DNA of 58,665 bases from Bacteroidota bacterium (GTDB lineage Bacteria > Bacteroidota > Bacteroidia > Palsa-965), in the NCBI GenBank assembly GCA_003153435.1, contig PLYR01000133.1, forward strand, positions 1 to 58,665, read 5' to 3'. Shown in pieces: positions 1 through 7,627 of the stretch. Below the pieces are notes generated by a model that searched no databases, was not told the DNA's origin, and worked only from the letters and a program-made list of their open reading frames with translations. The position numbers and the translations under genes are program-made. Numbering within the stretch: the first letter of the stretch is position 1; each line of letters begins with the position of its first letter.

Positions 1-23
1 GGGTTCGAATCCCACCCTCTCCG
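1..23 (+). tRNA. tRNA-Ser, 3' end only (5' part lies outside the window)
   Basis: The first bases hold the end of the T stem and the loop TTCGAAT, then the T-stem 3' strand CCCAC, the acceptor 3' strand CCTCTCC and a discriminator G at 23. An acceptor of this type (pairing with GGAGAGG) plus discriminator G is typical of bacterial tRNA-Ser. CCA is not encoded. The 5' part is outside the window, so the anticodon cannot be read. The gene is the apparent integration target of the element that follows. Confidence 0.8.
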
Positions 24-24
24 C
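8..24 (+). other. attL core: 17-bp tRNA 3'-end direct repeat
   Basis: The 17 bases AATCCCACCCTCTCCGC are repeated exactly at 58157-58173. Their last 15 bases are repeated at 57640-57654. An integrase gene lies immediately downstream and reads into the island. This is the usual arrangement for tyrosine-recombinase integration into a tRNA 3' end, where the left junction keeps the gene intact. No crossover position can be read from sequence alone. Confidence 0.75.
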
Positions 25-43
25 GAAAGTAGTATTGCAGAAT

Positions 44-114
44 TACGCAATCTTACGCAAAACGCCCGCCATTATTGAGTTATGGCGGGTTTTTTATGTC
101 CCCTCCATACGCAA
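44..114 (+). repeat. Three TACGCAA direct repeats at the left end
   Basis: TACGCAA occurs at 44-50, 54-60 and 108-114. The first two are within TTACGCAA and lie exactly 10 bp apart. Short same-orientation repeats between a core att site and its integrase gene are often recombinase or excisionase binding sites. That role is inferred from position only. I did not see the motif at the right end. Confidence 0.4.
65..95 (+). terminator. Rho-independent terminator after tRNA-Ser
   Basis: A perfect 8-bp stem CCCGCCAT/ATGGCGGG (65-72 with 82-89) has a 9-base loop and is followed directly by six T residues (90-95). It would end transcription of the tRNA and insulate the island. It lies inside attL, so it was probably brought by the element. 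Confidence 0.8.
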
Positions 115-145
115 AGAAACGTCGATAAACGCACATATCCTGCGA

Positions 146-158
146 GTAAATCGAGAGT
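146..158 (+). repeat. 13-bp direct repeat, candidate arm-type site (left copy)
   Basis: GTAAATCGAGAGT here is identical to 57568-57580, which lies 59 bp inside the right core. A related decamer TGAACGAGGG (158-167) abuts this copy, and TGAACGAAGG (57550-57559) precedes the right copy. Identical motifs inside both ends, pointing the same way, fit arm-type binding sites of a tyrosine integrase. Confidence 0.5.
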
Positions 159-163
159 GAACG

Positions 164-194
164 AGGGTTCGTTGCATTTACCACCGTGAACCCT
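164..194. repeat. Inverted repeat upstream of the integrase
   Basis: AGGGTTC (164-170) pairs with GAACCCT (188-194) across 17 bases. It lies upstream of the chosen integrase start at 285 and overlaps the alternative GTG at 186. It could be an operator, a recombinase site or a leader hairpin. The sequence does not decide between these. Confidence 0.35.
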
Positions 195-284
195 GTTTCA
201 AATGCGCTTTTTTCTGCCTCACTACGCTCTATTGCGCTGCCCGCCTTGCTTTCAGCAACATACCTTTATCTAAACAAAAATGTC

Positions 285-1523
285 ATGGAACTGAAACCCT
301 TAAAAATCCGGTTTTGCCCTAAGCTCAAAGCAAATGAAAGAAACCAGGCCGTCCTCTATATGAGAATGACTATAGATGGCAAAAGAGCAGAAATAAGCCT
401 TAATTATGAATTTCCCAGAGAAGCCTGGGATGACAAAGCCCAATCTCTGAAACAGAAACATCCCGAAGTTAGTTTCGTCCTTAACCAGATGAATCAATAC
501 CGGCATCGCGCACTGGAAATTCAACAACAACTTGTTCAACATGGAATACAACCTGATGTATTTGCGATCAAACAAAGGATCACTGGTGATCCACAAACAG
601 GGAAAACTATGTACCCAACTTTACTGGAGCTTATTGACAAGGCTATCACCAGAAAGATAGCGCTCACTGGAAAGGACAACTCCAAAGCAACCGTACAAAA
701 ATACCGGCGTTGCCAGTCCCATCTGCTAGTTTTCCTGAAACTAAATTACCAGAAAGAAGATATTGCCTGCAACAAAATAGATCTTCAGTTTATAGAGGAT
801 TTTGAACTTTATCTGAAGACAACCGGCAACTGTGCCAACAATACAAGTATGAAGCACATTCAAACCTTCAAAACAATATACCGAACCGCTACTGCTCACG
901 GCTGGACGGACAAAGACCCCTTCCAGAAGTTTAAGATCAAGATGCAGGAGGTAGTTCGGGATTATCTATCCGAAAAAGAAATCCAATGCCTTCTGGATGC
1001 TGACCTACCGCCTAACAAATGCTCCAAGGCCAGGGATATGTTTCTGTTTAGTTGCTTTACAGGATTAGCCTATATAGACCTCCGAAATCTTTATGCCCGA
1101 AATATTCAAAAAGAAAAAGGCAAATACTGGATACGGACCCGTCGTCAGAAAACCGATGTCAAATCTAATATTCCTCTTTTAGATATCCCCCTGGATATTC
1201 TGAAAAAATATTGTCCGGATTTCGAAGAAATGGATCCAATGGAGAGGCTATTCAAAGTGATCAGCAATCAGAAGATGAATGCCTACCTGAAGGAATTAGG
1301 AACACTTCTCCGAATTAAGAAAAAACTCACCTTCCACATTGCCAGACATACCTTCGCAACTACAGTTACTTTAAACAACGGGGTGCCAATTGAAAGTGTA
1401 TCATCAATGCTTGGGCACAAGAAAATTACAACTACACAACATTATGCAAAGCTTCTGGATAAGAAATTGGAGGAGGATATGGCTGCTTTGGGAGGGAAAC
1501 TTAGATTTAATACTACAGGATGA
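285..1523 (+). CDS. Tyrosine recombinase / integrase (CTnDOT-like)
   Basis: A 412-residue site-specific recombinase likely to integrate and excise the island at tRNA-Ser. The N-terminal part is an arm-binding and SAM-like core-binding region. The catalytic half shows K289 (RRQKT), H351-x-x-R354 (HIARH), H378 (LGHK) and nucleophile Y387 (HYAKL). At the usual first-Arg position the protein has Ala (FTGLAYIDL, A262), as in the CTnDOT IntDOT group, which also lacks that Arg. I chose ATG 285 because homologues of this type begin near MELKPLKIRF. A GTG at 186 would add 33 residues that look unlike the family. The gene points away from the tRNA, the usual orientation beside attL. Confidence 0.9.
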   Translation: MELKPLKIRFCPKLKANERNQAVLYMRMTIDGKRAEISLNYEFPREAWDDKAQSLKQKHPEVSFVLNQMNQYRHRALEIQQQLVQHGIQPDVFAIKQRITGDPQTGKTMYPTLLELIDKAITRKIALTGKDNSKATVQKYRRCQSHLLVFLKLNYQKEDIACNKIDLQFIEDFELYLKTTGNCANNTSMKHIQTFKTIYRTATAHGWTDKDPFQKFKIKMQEVVRDYLSEKEIQCLLDADLPPNKCSKARDMFLFSCFTGLAYIDLRNLYARNIQKEKGKYWIRTRRQKTDVKSNIPLLDIPLDILKKYCPDFEEMDPMERLFKVISNQKMNAYLKELGTLLRIKKKLTFHIARHTFATTVTLNNGVPIESVSSMLGHKKITTTQHYAKLLDKKLEEDMAALGGKLRFNTTG

Positions 1524-2090
1524 TTATCAATCCCTTAATTGATTGCAATTTAGGATTATTCATACTCATATTCTAATCACTGGGGTTTGAACCTAAGGGC
1601 ATATTGAACTGAATATCAAAAGTAATCAAGGAGTTAGGTTAAATCGTACCTGCTTTTTTATGTTGCTTCGCGGAATTGATATGTGGTAATTCAATTTTAA
1701 GGGATGTTTTCTCTGATTTTTCAATCGAGATTTTGGTTCAAGCAAGGCTGATTCAGGGGTAATTACAACATGCGGAAATCGTCAAGGTTTCTGGCATGGT
1801 ACCACCCGATTAATAGTGCCTCTTCAGCGCTTTGGGTAAAAAATCTTACTTAAAAATTCAAAACAGGCAATTTTGACCTAGATTTTCGTAATAAATTGAT
1901 AATCAAGCTAGTTATTTTTGGCTCTATAAACTGCAAATCGCAATTTCAGGTTGATCAGCGGTGCCGAGATAACGAGTTATAACGTACATTCTTTGGCTAT
2001 GGTGACATGTAAGACCACTGAGTTATTTAATTTGTGAAGGCCAGGTTAGATGTATTTTGGAATTGAGATACAATCGCTGTCGCTTTTTAA
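1524..2090. other. Noncoding gap between integrase and GTPase operon
   Basis: About 570 bases without a convincing gene, RNA or strong hairpin on either strand. It is AT-rich and probably holds the integrase 3' end and the regulatory region of the GTPase operon. Confidence 0.5.
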
Positions 2091-2098
2091 TACCTTTG
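2091..2098 (+). promoter_or_regulatory. Candidate Bacteroidota -7 element (TACCTTTG)
   Basis: TACCTTTG fits the Bacteroidota primary-sigma -7 consensus TAnnTTTG. It would start transcription a few bases later, about 25 bases before ATG 2131. No good TTTG -33 element at normal spacing was found, so the call is tentative. If real, it lies inside the longer ORF starting at 2050 and favours the 2131 start. Confidence 0.35.
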
Positions 2099-2130
2099 AT
2101 TGTCTCCCAAATCAATTTAATATACATAGT

Positions 2131-3300
2131 ATGATCCAAGAATTTCTAAACGAGCAATTCATCCAGATTACCGAAGATGCGAACTTTGATAAACTCAAAA
2201 AAGCTTGTGCTGAGGTAGTAAAAAGGATAACTAAGGATAAAGCAAAGATTTCAACTTACACGCTCATTGCCTTAGACCCTGAAGTTGCAGCTGATAATGT
2301 TGACTTGGTTGAGGTCAAGCAAATTATTATTGAAAATTGGAGCACATTTGTTAACAATTCGAAAGATACTGCCATCACTTTTATTAGGGCTGTAATGCTT
2401 GAAGCCCTCCAAACAATATCGAAGGAAAGAAGCGCAGCTTGTTTAATTTGGTTCACCGGTAGAAATATCATAAAGTATTATAAGCTTGGCAGAGAAAAGA
2501 AAATTCTAACAAAATTCCTCTTAGAACTAGGAACCAGGATAGAGAATGAAGTTACTGAAAGCTGGACCTTTTCTCCCGAGGCTGAAATTAAAGTCCCGGA
2601 AATTGCTGTTGCTATTATAAAACCAACAGACATTCAACCTCATTTATTAGCTGCTGCGGCTCAGAGTTCAGTTGGGGGCGAGAATACTCATTGGGCTAGT
2701 GGGAATGATGTAAATTGGCCCACATTTTTTGCTACAAGAGCAGGTAAAGGAATAGCAGATGTTTTAAACAAAGCCTATAAACACCAAGCAGCAGAAATAA
2801 AAAGTAGTCAGATTGAATTTATTCGCCAGAATAGTTTATTACAAATGCGCACCCAGCTCTTATGGTGGAAAGAGGCTGGTTACTCAACCTCATTAAAAGC
2901 AGGTTATAATGAATTAAAAGATGGTGTACTACAAGTTATACTTGCACGTGACTACTCCTCCTTTGTTCCTGAAATGTATCCCTCAAGTGTAGATTACTTT
3001 CTGAAAGAAGCTCATCAAAGCTATCGCTCCGTGGAAGGAATAAAAATCAAAATATCTGACATACTTAAATCAATCGAAAAAAACAGCACAGAATTAAAAC
3101 CTGTGCTGACTGAAGATTTGGCTGGAGGTAGTAGGATTTTATTTGTAAATTTCATTATTGGATTGGTGCATGGGAAATACCAATTAAAACAGTTTAAAAG
3201 CGTGGTTGGTATAACTGAATCAACGGAGCTAACATTCACTGAATTTACGATTTGGTTATTCCACGATTTCCATACTTTAAAATATTCTTCAACCAAATAA
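2131..3300 (+). CDS. GTPase-associated system helical (GASH-type) protein
   Basis: A 389-residue, largely helical soluble protein with no signal peptide. The C-terminal half carries LLWWKEAGYS (W245, W246) followed by a VDYFLKEA stretch. This resembles the GTPase-associated-system helical domain known next to double-GTPase genes. The name comes from recall of the family plus gene context, not from a search. It opens a tightly spaced operon: the first GTPase starts 3 bp after its stop. It is likely a scaffold or adaptor of the GTPase complex. I prefer ATG 2131; ATG 2050 would add 27 low-complexity residues and would span the candidate promoter at 2091. Confidence 0.75.
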   Translation: MIQEFLNEQFIQITEDANFDKLKKACAEVVKRITKDKAKISTYTLIALDPEVAADNVDLVEVKQIIIENWSTFVNNSKDTAITFIRAVMLEALQTISKERSAACLIWFTGRNIIKYYKLGREKKILTKFLLELGTRIENEVTESWTFSPEAEIKVPEIAVAIIKPTDIQPHLLAAAAQSSVGGENTHWASGNDVNWPTFFATRAGKGIADVLNKAYKHQAAEIKSSQIEFIRQNSLLQMRTQLLWWKEAGYSTSLKAGYNELKDGVLQVILARDYSSFVPEMYPSSVDYFLKEAHQSYRSVEGIKIKISDILKSIEKNSTELKPVLTEDLAGGSRILFVNFIIGLVHGKYQLKQFKSVVGITESTELTFTEFTIWLFHDFHTLKYSSTK

Positions 3301-3303
3301 ACT

Positions 3304-4266
3304 ATGACAGGAAAATGTAAATTGCAAGAATGTGGCGCTCCAGTTGTTCCATGTCATAATGGTTGTGAGGATTTTAAAACATGCACAAACTTTTCATTAG
3401 CTGTTACTGTCGATATTCCGAAGATAGAAATATTGAATCCAGAGGAGAAAAAGTCTAATCTAAGTTGGACTGGCCTGGCATTTTCGTTAAATGAATTAAG
3501 TTTGGTCAGTTTTCGAACAAACCCAATAATAATCGGAGTAGTAGGAAAAGCTGATGCTGGCAAAACAACATTTCTTGCTATGGTTTATACTTTGCTTCTG
3601 AATGGATCAACTTTAAAAGACTATGATTTTGCAGGAACAAAGACAATACTTGGATGGGATGAATTACATCATCGACTAAAGCTAAAGCGAGGTAGTGTAC
3701 CGTTCCCACCTCCAACACCTGTAAGTTCAAATAGGTTATATCACTTCGCATTAAGAAATAAAGACGAACAATTAAAGGACCTCCTGTTCTCAGATGCTTC
3801 TGGGGAGGTATTTTCTTTGTGGTCCATAAACAGGGAGGATGAAAACGCAGAAAGTGCCAGATGGATTTATAGCAATTCAAATGCTTTTATATTATTCATC
3901 GATTGCGAGGCTCTGATTGAGCAAAAGAATTTGGCAAAGCGAGAAATCATGCGAATTGCTAAACAAATGAGCCATGACTTAAAGAACAGACCAGTTATTG
4001 CCGTATGGTCAAAAGCCGATAAAATAAATGACGTTCTACCGGCATTAAGAGAATCCTTAAAATTGGAATTAAAGAATTCTTTTTCAAATTTTAATGAAAT
4101 GGAAATTAGCAATTTCCTAGAGCCAGGCCCGGACGAACTTGTGCATAAAAATAATTTAACGGTTATTGATTGGCTAATAGAACAAATAATGGTGGCTTCA
4201 AATACTGATTTTACTATAATGAGTCCTGATTCATCAGATACATTTATTAATTATAAAGGCAAATGA
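3304..4266 (+). CDS. Conflict-system GTPase 1 (double-GTPase type)
   Basis: A 320-residue P-loop GTPase. Visible motifs are G1 GKADAGKT (81-88), G3 DASG (164-167) after hydrophobic LLF, and G4 SKAD (236-239). These are the hallmarks of a TRAFAC-type GTP switch. The N-terminus has five cysteines within the first 30 residues (C5, C10, C17, C21, C27), suggesting a small zinc-binding module before the G domain. No transmembrane segment is seen. The next gene encodes a second, divergent GTPase and starts inside this stop codon (ATGA overlap), so the two are translationally coupled and probably work as a pair. The partner and trigger are unknown. Confidence 0.85.
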   Translation: MTGKCKLQECGAPVVPCHNGCEDFKTCTNFSLAVTVDIPKIEILNPEEKKSNLSWTGLAFSLNELSLVSFRTNPIIIGVVGKADAGKTTFLAMVYTLLLNGSTLKDYDFAGTKTILGWDELHHRLKLKRGSVPFPPPTPVSSNRLYHFALRNKDEQLKDLLFSDASGEVFSLWSINREDENAESARWIYSNSNAFILFIDCEALIEQKNLAKREIMRIAKQMSHDLKNRPVIAVWSKADKINDVLPALRESLKLELKNSFSNFNEMEISNFLEPGPDELVHKNNLTVIDWLIEQIMVASNTDFTIMSPDSSDTFINYKGK

Positions 4267-5084
4267 CAAAATCCTTACTTATTATTGGGAAGCCGCATTC
4301 AGGGAAGACTACTTTTCTAGCTCAACTCCACGCGAGACTTGATGTGAGTAATAGCATATTGAAATTATATAAACCAGTAAGTAATCTCAACCCAATAATT
4401 GAAGCTCTAATTTGTTTGGCCGATGGTGAAGAAGTTAAGGCAACTCCCACCGATAAAAGCACCTCAATAATTTTGCCGATCCTGTTTGATGAACAAAAAA
4501 TTGATTTGAATTGCCCTGATTATGGAGGCGAACAAATTAATCATATTATTGATAATCGAGAAGTTGATAGTAAGTGGGCAGAGGCTATTCAACGCAGTTC
4601 AAACTGGATTCTTTTTATAAGGCCAAGTAATGTCACTACCTGTTTTGACTTGAGTAATAAGACAATTAAGCCCCAAGTTCTGGAAAATGGAAGTCGTGAA
4701 GCAGAAGAATATATTATTTCGGACCAGTCTTCATTCATCGAACTATTGCAGATAATGCTGTATTCAAAAGAGCAAGATGCACATTTCAAAAATTCAACGA
4801 CAAAGCTTACAATTGTTCTCACCTGTTGGGATGAAGTCAAAAATGGCGAAACACCTAAAGAGAAGTTAAAAAAATGCTTGCCTCTTTTTTATAATTTCAT
4901 CGAAGCAAACTGGATAGAAACCAAACTTAACATTGTAGGGCTTTCATCACTTGGGCTTAATTTGAAAGAAAAAGGAAATAAGGAGAAATATCAAACTGAA
5001 GGCTCTGAAAATTTTGGTTTTCTCATTAAGCCAGATGGATCAGAAACTAATGACATCACTCATTTAATTTCAGAAGCGATATAG
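4263..5084 (+). CDS. Conflict-system GTPase 2 (double-GTPase type)
   Basis: A 273-residue P-loop GTPase consisting almost only of a G domain. Motifs: G1 GKPHSGKT (9-16), G3 DYGG (86-89) and a degenerate G4 TCWD (187-190), where the Asp that reads guanine is kept but the Asn/Lys is not. It overlaps GTPase 1 by 4 bp (ATGA), and the GAP1 gene begins on the last base of its stop. The two G domains share little sequence outside the motifs, so this is a paired system, not a recent duplication. It is probably the second subunit of a GTPase heterodimer regulated by GAP1. Confidence 0.85.
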   Translation: MTKSLLIIGKPHSGKTTFLAQLHARLDVSNSILKLYKPVSNLNPIIEALICLADGEEVKATPTDKSTSIILPILFDEQKIDLNCPDYGGEQINHIIDNREVDSKWAEAIQRSSNWILFIRPSNVTTCFDLSNKTIKPQVLENGSREAEEYIISDQSSFIELLQIMLYSKEQDAHFKNSTTKLTIVLTCWDEVKNGETPKEKLKKCLPLFYNFIEANWIETKLNIVGLSSLGLNLKEKGNKEKYQTEGSENFGFLIKPDGSETNDITHLISEAI

Positions 5085-7627
5085 TGACAATAACAATTCA
5101 TCAGGCAATTTGTGGAGAACTAAACAAGGCGTGGGACTTACTAAGGACTACGTTGCCTGATATTGGTGCCGCAAAAAAAATCGCTTTTAAATCAGACCTG
5201 CAAGACAGCCCTCCAAGTGGAATTTCTTGGCAACCTGTTGTTAGAGGTTTTTTTTTTAATGAATATTATCTTATTATAAAGACCTATCCTGATACATCTC
5301 TGAATGTTCGAAATGGCAGAGTTTTTTCACATTGCTTAATAGTTTCAAAGTCAGATCTGTCTTTAATTTCTGATCTAAGAGAGCTCTTTTTGCTTTTTAA
5401 GGATGAAATTGACAAAACTATTTTGCTTGAACCTCTCCTGTTTAATTGTGAAAATGAAAATAAAGTTATTCTAAAGGATGACTTGCAGCTTAGATTTAAT
5501 AAGGTAATCCAAGGGTTTAGCAACTTGTTAAATAATTCGGGTACTATTATCTGGGTTGGACAAAAGTATTATGAAATAGCCTTATCCAAATTTTGGCAAT
5601 TACTTTCTCAAACGCAAAAGGAGATGTTCAATTTTGGAATTAATTTCAATCCAAGCGAGATACCTATTGAAAAATTGAATTTTATTGTGATTCCTGAAAA
5701 TATTGAAACAAAATTTGAGAATAAAGGAATATATATAGTACGGAAAAATGATTCTGTTGTACTCAGTGATTTTTCCGAACAATTTTTAGCTGGGGAAGAA
5801 AACGCAACCACAAGGCTGAAAACTTTTATAGATTCTATAGAACTCAGTCAATTTTCTAAAAAAGATATAGCTATAATCATAAAGGGGGTGCCCACATTCG
5901 AAGGTTTAGAAGATACAAAGGATTTAAAACTCTTAATAACCCTTTCAAACATAGTTGCCAAGTATTCTCCAAACGAAAAAAAAGGTGCAAGTTTTAAAAA
6001 AAGACTTATAGAGAGAATATGCATAGTCATGAGTTCTGCTAGTGAAGTGGATATTCTTTTGCTGAAAAACTTTCAAATTAAGTGTTTTAAAAATAGCGAA
6101 GAGAAGATTAACCAAGCGACGCATAAGTGGATTGATCGTTTTCTGTTTTCCGAAGAGGAAAATGAGAAAGCAAATTTTGCCTCAATTCTTGCTCAAATTT
6201 ATATTACTGATGGGAATAGTTGGTGGATAAAATGTTTCAAAGATAAAACAAATGAACTTCTTTCACATTTGAATCAAAAAAGCGTTAACATTATTTGGAG
6301 GTGGATTATTTGCGATATTGAGCTCCTTAAACGAATTTCTAAAAAAATAATCAACTCAAAGAAAACGGAAGCGTTGTTCATTTCTAGTTATTCCTACGAC
6401 AAGTGTAAGTTTATTTTAAAAGAAGTTAAAAAGTTTGCTATAGAAAATGCCTGGCTTCGGCTCCATGCAACAATTATTAAGTCCGAATTTGACTTTTCAA
6501 CTGCATTATTTGAGCAATTGAAGGTTGATTTAGATTTGGAATATTTTGAAGGAATCGAAATAATTACATATGGTGTAAAGCACCAGGAAATTGTAGATTT
6601 TTCTGTTTCTACTGGAGATAAAAGGTGCATTTCAATTTCTGGAAAGCTTTGTCATGCGCAGAAGGCTCTCTTAAAAAATATTGAAATCACAAACTCACAT
6701 TGGCAAGATATATTACTGTCTTCTATGAATTGTTCTGGTGCGAAGGACGTTGAAATTATTGTAAATGTTCCTCAAAGTGTAATTTATGAGTTGTATGATG
6801 CCTTAGTTATCGACAAAGCTGTGAATTTGGAACTTGTTGAAACGATTAGTAAAACGGTTTTTGCTAACATTTTGTCTTATCCCAAAAGAAATGAAATTTG
6901 GGTCAAATTTCCGATTCACATAAAAAACAACTATTTAGAGAGAACTTCTGCCGCCCTCTTGGAAGCAATTAGTAAGGATGAGACATATGATGTTCCAAGT
7001 GATGAGGAGCTTTCGTTTTACATAATTTCAAATGCCATTTCGACGTTCCTTTATTATAACCGAATGAACGTAAGGGCCGCGTTGTTGATATTTAATGCCT
7101 ACCCTCAGCTACCTGAACACATTCTTAAAGATTATATTTCAAATTTCCCTGGAATTATTGATGCCATAGATAGTGCACAACTTGGCAAATTGATTTATTC
7201 CAGAAAGTACGTTTCTATTGCATATGTTATTTCCTCAAAGGCGACAAGTAGCAATAATTTCAAATATGCTTTAGTTGAATGTTATTCCCTACTCGATTTT
7301 ATAAGTATAGCTCTGCTAAAATTTTCGGGTATAATTGATAATGTGGTAATAACGCAAGATCAGTGGTGGGATGCTTTTATTAATATTTCTCTAAAGCTAT
7401 ATAGTGGTGGGCCAATTGAAAACAAAATATGGAAACAGGCTGGAGGTGAAGAATACGATTTACTAGTTAGGGGAACAGGGAAGGAAATTTGGATAGCTGC
7501 ATTAAATAAGCTAAGAAAGAATGGTTGCTCTGGAATTACTGTTAAGAAATTGGTGAGAAAGATGTCTGAAGAGCATAGTGGAAATCAAGAACTTAAGACA
7601 CTTAGGAATTTATTGGAAAAAATATGA
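5084..7627 (+). CDS. GTPase-associated protein 1 (GAP1-type) with C-terminal EAD-like module
   Basis: A large 847-residue soluble protein, start codon GTG, sharing one base with the preceding TAG. The N-terminus (IHQAICGELNKAW, then QPVVRGFFFNEYYLI) matches what I recall of the GAP1 N-terminal domain in GTPase conflict systems. The middle is long, helical and featureless to me. Residues about 768-846 form a separate module: an LY..G start, W..AGG, TGK..WI.AL, then a basic KLVRKM helix. The last gene of the operon carries the same pattern at its C-terminus, which implies that GAP1 docks the effector. The next gene overlaps by 4 bp (ATGA). Confidence is high for the module match and moderate for the GAP1 name. 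Confidence 0.78.
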   Translation: MTITIHQAICGELNKAWDLLRTTLPDIGAAKKIAFKSDLQDSPPSGISWQPVVRGFFFNEYYLIIKTYPDTSLNVRNGRVFSHCLIVSKSDLSLISDLRELFLLFKDEIDKTILLEPLLFNCENENKVILKDDLQLRFNKVIQGFSNLLNNSGTIIWVGQKYYEIALSKFWQLLSQTQKEMFNFGINFNPSEIPIEKLNFIVIPENIETKFENKGIYIVRKNDSVVLSDFSEQFLAGEENATTRLKTFIDSIELSQFSKKDIAIIIKGVPTFEGLEDTKDLKLLITLSNIVAKYSPNEKKGASFKKRLIERICIVMSSASEVDILLLKNFQIKCFKNSEEKINQATHKWIDRFLFSEEENEKANFASILAQIYITDGNSWWIKCFKDKTNELLSHLNQKSVNIIWRWIICDIELLKRISKKIINSKKTEALFISSYSYDKCKFILKEVKKFAIENAWLRLHATIIKSEFDFSTALFEQLKVDLDLEYFEGIEIITYGVKHQEIVDFSVSTGDKRCISISGKLCHAQKALLKNIEITNSHWQDILLSSMNCSGAKDVEIIVNVPQSVIYELYDALVIDKAVNLELVETISKTVFANILSYPKRNEIWVKFPIHIKNNYLERTSAALLEAISKDETYDVPSDEELSFYIISNAISTFLYYNRMNVRAALLIFNAYPQLPEHILKDYISNFPGIIDAIDSAQLGKLIYSRKYVSIAYVISSKATSSNNFKYALVECYSLLDFISIALLKFSGIIDNVVITQDQWWDAFINISLKLYSGGPIENKIWKQAGGEEYDLLVRGTGKEIWIAALNKLRKNGCSGITVKKLVRKMSEEHSGNQELKTLRNLLEKI

